From Duganella sp. SG902 (GTDB lineage: Bacteria; Pseudomonadota; Gammaproteobacteria; Burkholderiales; Burkholderiaceae_D), in NCBI RefSeq assembly GCF_013376005.1, contig NZ_JABMJK010000004.1:496001-560000 (forward strand): 64,000 bases of DNA, in the 5' to 3' direction. This document shows, piece by piece, positions 63,071 through 64,000 of the stretch (within the stretch, counting starts at the first letter, position 1; every line of letters starts with the position of its first letter). The translations under genes were made by a program, and so were the position numbers. The notes beneath the pieces were generated by a model. The model had not been told where the DNA came from. It was given only the letters and a program-made list of their open reading frames with translations, and made no database searches.

Positions 63071-63953
63071 CGTTATCGTGGTCGGCGGCAGCTACGCCGG
63101 CATTTCGGCCGCCATGCAATTGGCGCGGGCGCGCCGCCGCGTGCTGGTCGTCGATGCCGGGCGGCGGCGCAACCGCTACGCCAGGCACTCGCATGGCTTC
63201 CTCGGCCAGGACGGACGCGAGGCCGCCGCCATCGTGGCCGACGCCCGCGCCCAACTGATGAAGTATGGCACCGTGCGGTGGCATGACGGCACGGCCACGC
63301 TGGCGGTGCCGCGGGATGGCGGCTTCCGCGTGTCGCTGGCCGATGGCGAAGCGGCTCACGGCCAGCGGCTGGTGCTGGCCACCGGCGTGGTGGATGAACT
63401 GCCAGCCATTCCGGGGCTGGCCGAGCGCTGGGGCGCCAGCGTGTTCCATTGCCCGTATTGCCACGGCTATGAGCTGGAGCAGGGCCGCATCGGCGTACTG
63501 GCGACCGGCGCGCATTCGCTGCATCACGCGCTGATGCTGCCGGACTGGGGGCAGGTGACCTTCTTCCTCAACGCCGCGTTCGAGCCGGACGCCGAACAGC
63601 TGGCCAAGCTCGCGGCGCGCGGCGTGACGCTGGAGCGCACGCCGGTGCGGGCCATCGCCGGCCGCGCCACCGTGGCGTTGCGGGACGGCCGGGAAATGGC
63701 GATGGACGGCCTGTTTGTCGTGAGCCGCCTGCGCGGCGCCAGCCCGCTGGCCGAGTTGCTGGGCTGCGACATGGAGGAGGGCGCGCTTGGCAAGTACGTG
63801 CGCACCGATATGATGAAGGCGACCAGCGTCGCCGGCGTCTATGCCTGCGGGGACCTCGCGCGCATGACCGGCAACGTGGCGATGGCGGTGGCCGATGGCG
63901 CCATGGCTGGCGCGGCCGCGCACCAGTCGCTGATGTTCGGCGCGCCGGCCTAG
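63057..63953 (+). CDS. Thioredoxin-reductase-like NAD(P)/FAD oxidoreductase
   Basis: 298 residues. FAD motif V-I-V-V-G-G-S-Y-A-G near the N-terminus, redox pair C-P-Y-C (Cys132, Cys135) in H-C-P-Y-C-H-G-Y-E, and a C-terminal G-V-Y-A-C-G-D-L-A-R. It resembles thioredoxin reductase and its relatives (ferredoxin-NADP reductase-like, GliT-like). Co-transcribed with the Rrf2 gene, suggesting thiol or redox homeostasis. A partner thioredoxin is not adjacent. Confidence 0.9.
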   Translation: MDTYDVIVVGGSYAGISAAMQLARARRRVLVVDAGRRRNRYARHSHGFLGQDGREAAAIVADARAQLMKYGTVRWHDGTATLAVPRDGGFRVSLADGEAAHGQRLVLATGVVDELPAIPGLAERWGASVFHCPYCHGYELEQGRIGVLATGAHSLHHALMLPDWGQVTFFLNAAFEPDAEQLAKLAARGVTLERTPVRAIAGRATVALRDGREMAMDGLFVVSRLRGASPLAELLGCDMEEGALGKYVRTDMMKATSVAGVYACGDLARMTGNVAMAVADGAMAGAAAHQSLMFGAPA

Positions 63954-64000
63954 GCGTTCAGTTCCGCCACGAAATCGTACATGTCGCCGCGGAAGTAGGA
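63950..64000 (-). CDS. C-terminal end of a gene running past the window edge
   Basis: The minus strand reads ...S-Y-F-R-G-D-M-Y-D-F-V-A-E-L-N-A then TAG (63950-63952), with no stop in frame to the window end. The family is not recognised. It ends overlapping the TrxR-like gene by four bases. Confidence 0.5.
   Translation of the reverse strand, partial: SYFRGDMYDFVAELNA

Overview
This 64 kb window is GC-rich chromosomal DNA from a betaproteobacterium. Gene order and protein character fit Burkholderiales, most likely Oxalobacteraceae (Massilia, Duganella or Janthinobacterium-like). The evidence is the rpsP-rimM-trmD-rplS operon, the alaS-tusA and etfB-etfA-acyl-CoA dehydrogenase blocks, a DUF3579 gene beside a CobD/CbiB-family gene, and short interspersed repeats typical of these genomes. 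The placement is inference; no rRNA or tRNA gene was seen to confirm it.

Layout. 1-1.7 kb: three overlapping genes for small secreted proteins, the first cut by the window edge. 1.7-12.7 kb: mostly housekeeping and accessory single genes (YhbW-type flavoenzyme with an MFS exporter, TraB/GumN protein, lipoprotein, VanZ-like protein, SDR, pyrF, sbcB, a DUF5610-like protein, a cNMP-GGDEF protein, a BtuF-like protein, a ribosome hibernation factor). 12.7-21 kb: an XRE regulator with a 23-bp palindrome at its start, facing a tightly overlapping seven-gene operon (KAS III-like synthase, SDR, metallo-beta-lactamase hydrolase, adenylate-forming enzyme, ATP-grasp ligase, GNAT/FemAB-like transferase, Rieske oxygenase). 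It has the make-up of a small, atypical biosynthetic gene cluster and is the most interesting locus here. 21-30 kb: membrane protein and MFS pair, ferredoxin-type reductase, epimerase, two small genes, a protein with eight copies of a roughly ten-residue AHSGV repeat, an orphan CHASE histidine kinase and glnS. 30-33 kb: an operon of a short J-domain protein and three uncharacterised proteins. 33-44 kb: ynfL/ynfM-like pair, a GGDEF-EAL protein, alcohol dehydrogenase with a divergent LysR gene, CaiB CoA-transferase, M48 protease, ugpQ and a PAS-LuxR regulator. 44-52 kb: alaS, tusA, etfBA, acyl-CoA dehydrogenase and a phosphoesterase. 52-64 kb: proline dehydrogenase operon, the ribosomal operon, NUDIX hydrolase, CobD/CbiB protein, DUF3579 protein, M16 protease, GH26 hydrolase, and an Rrf2 regulator with a thioredoxin-reductase-like enzyme.

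Control signals and repeats. Two small uncharacterised genes each follow an FNR/Anr-type box (TTGAT-N4-ATCAA form) with a -10 element at class II spacing, suggesting a low-oxygen regulon. Two families of inverted repeats sit between genes: one built on CCGGGGTCAGG/GGGGTCTGACCCC, one on CATTCCCGCGCAGGCGGGAAT. In at least two places a repeat supplies the last codons and stop of a neighbouring gene. No CRISPR array, prophage, transposase, tRNA or rRNA gene was found.
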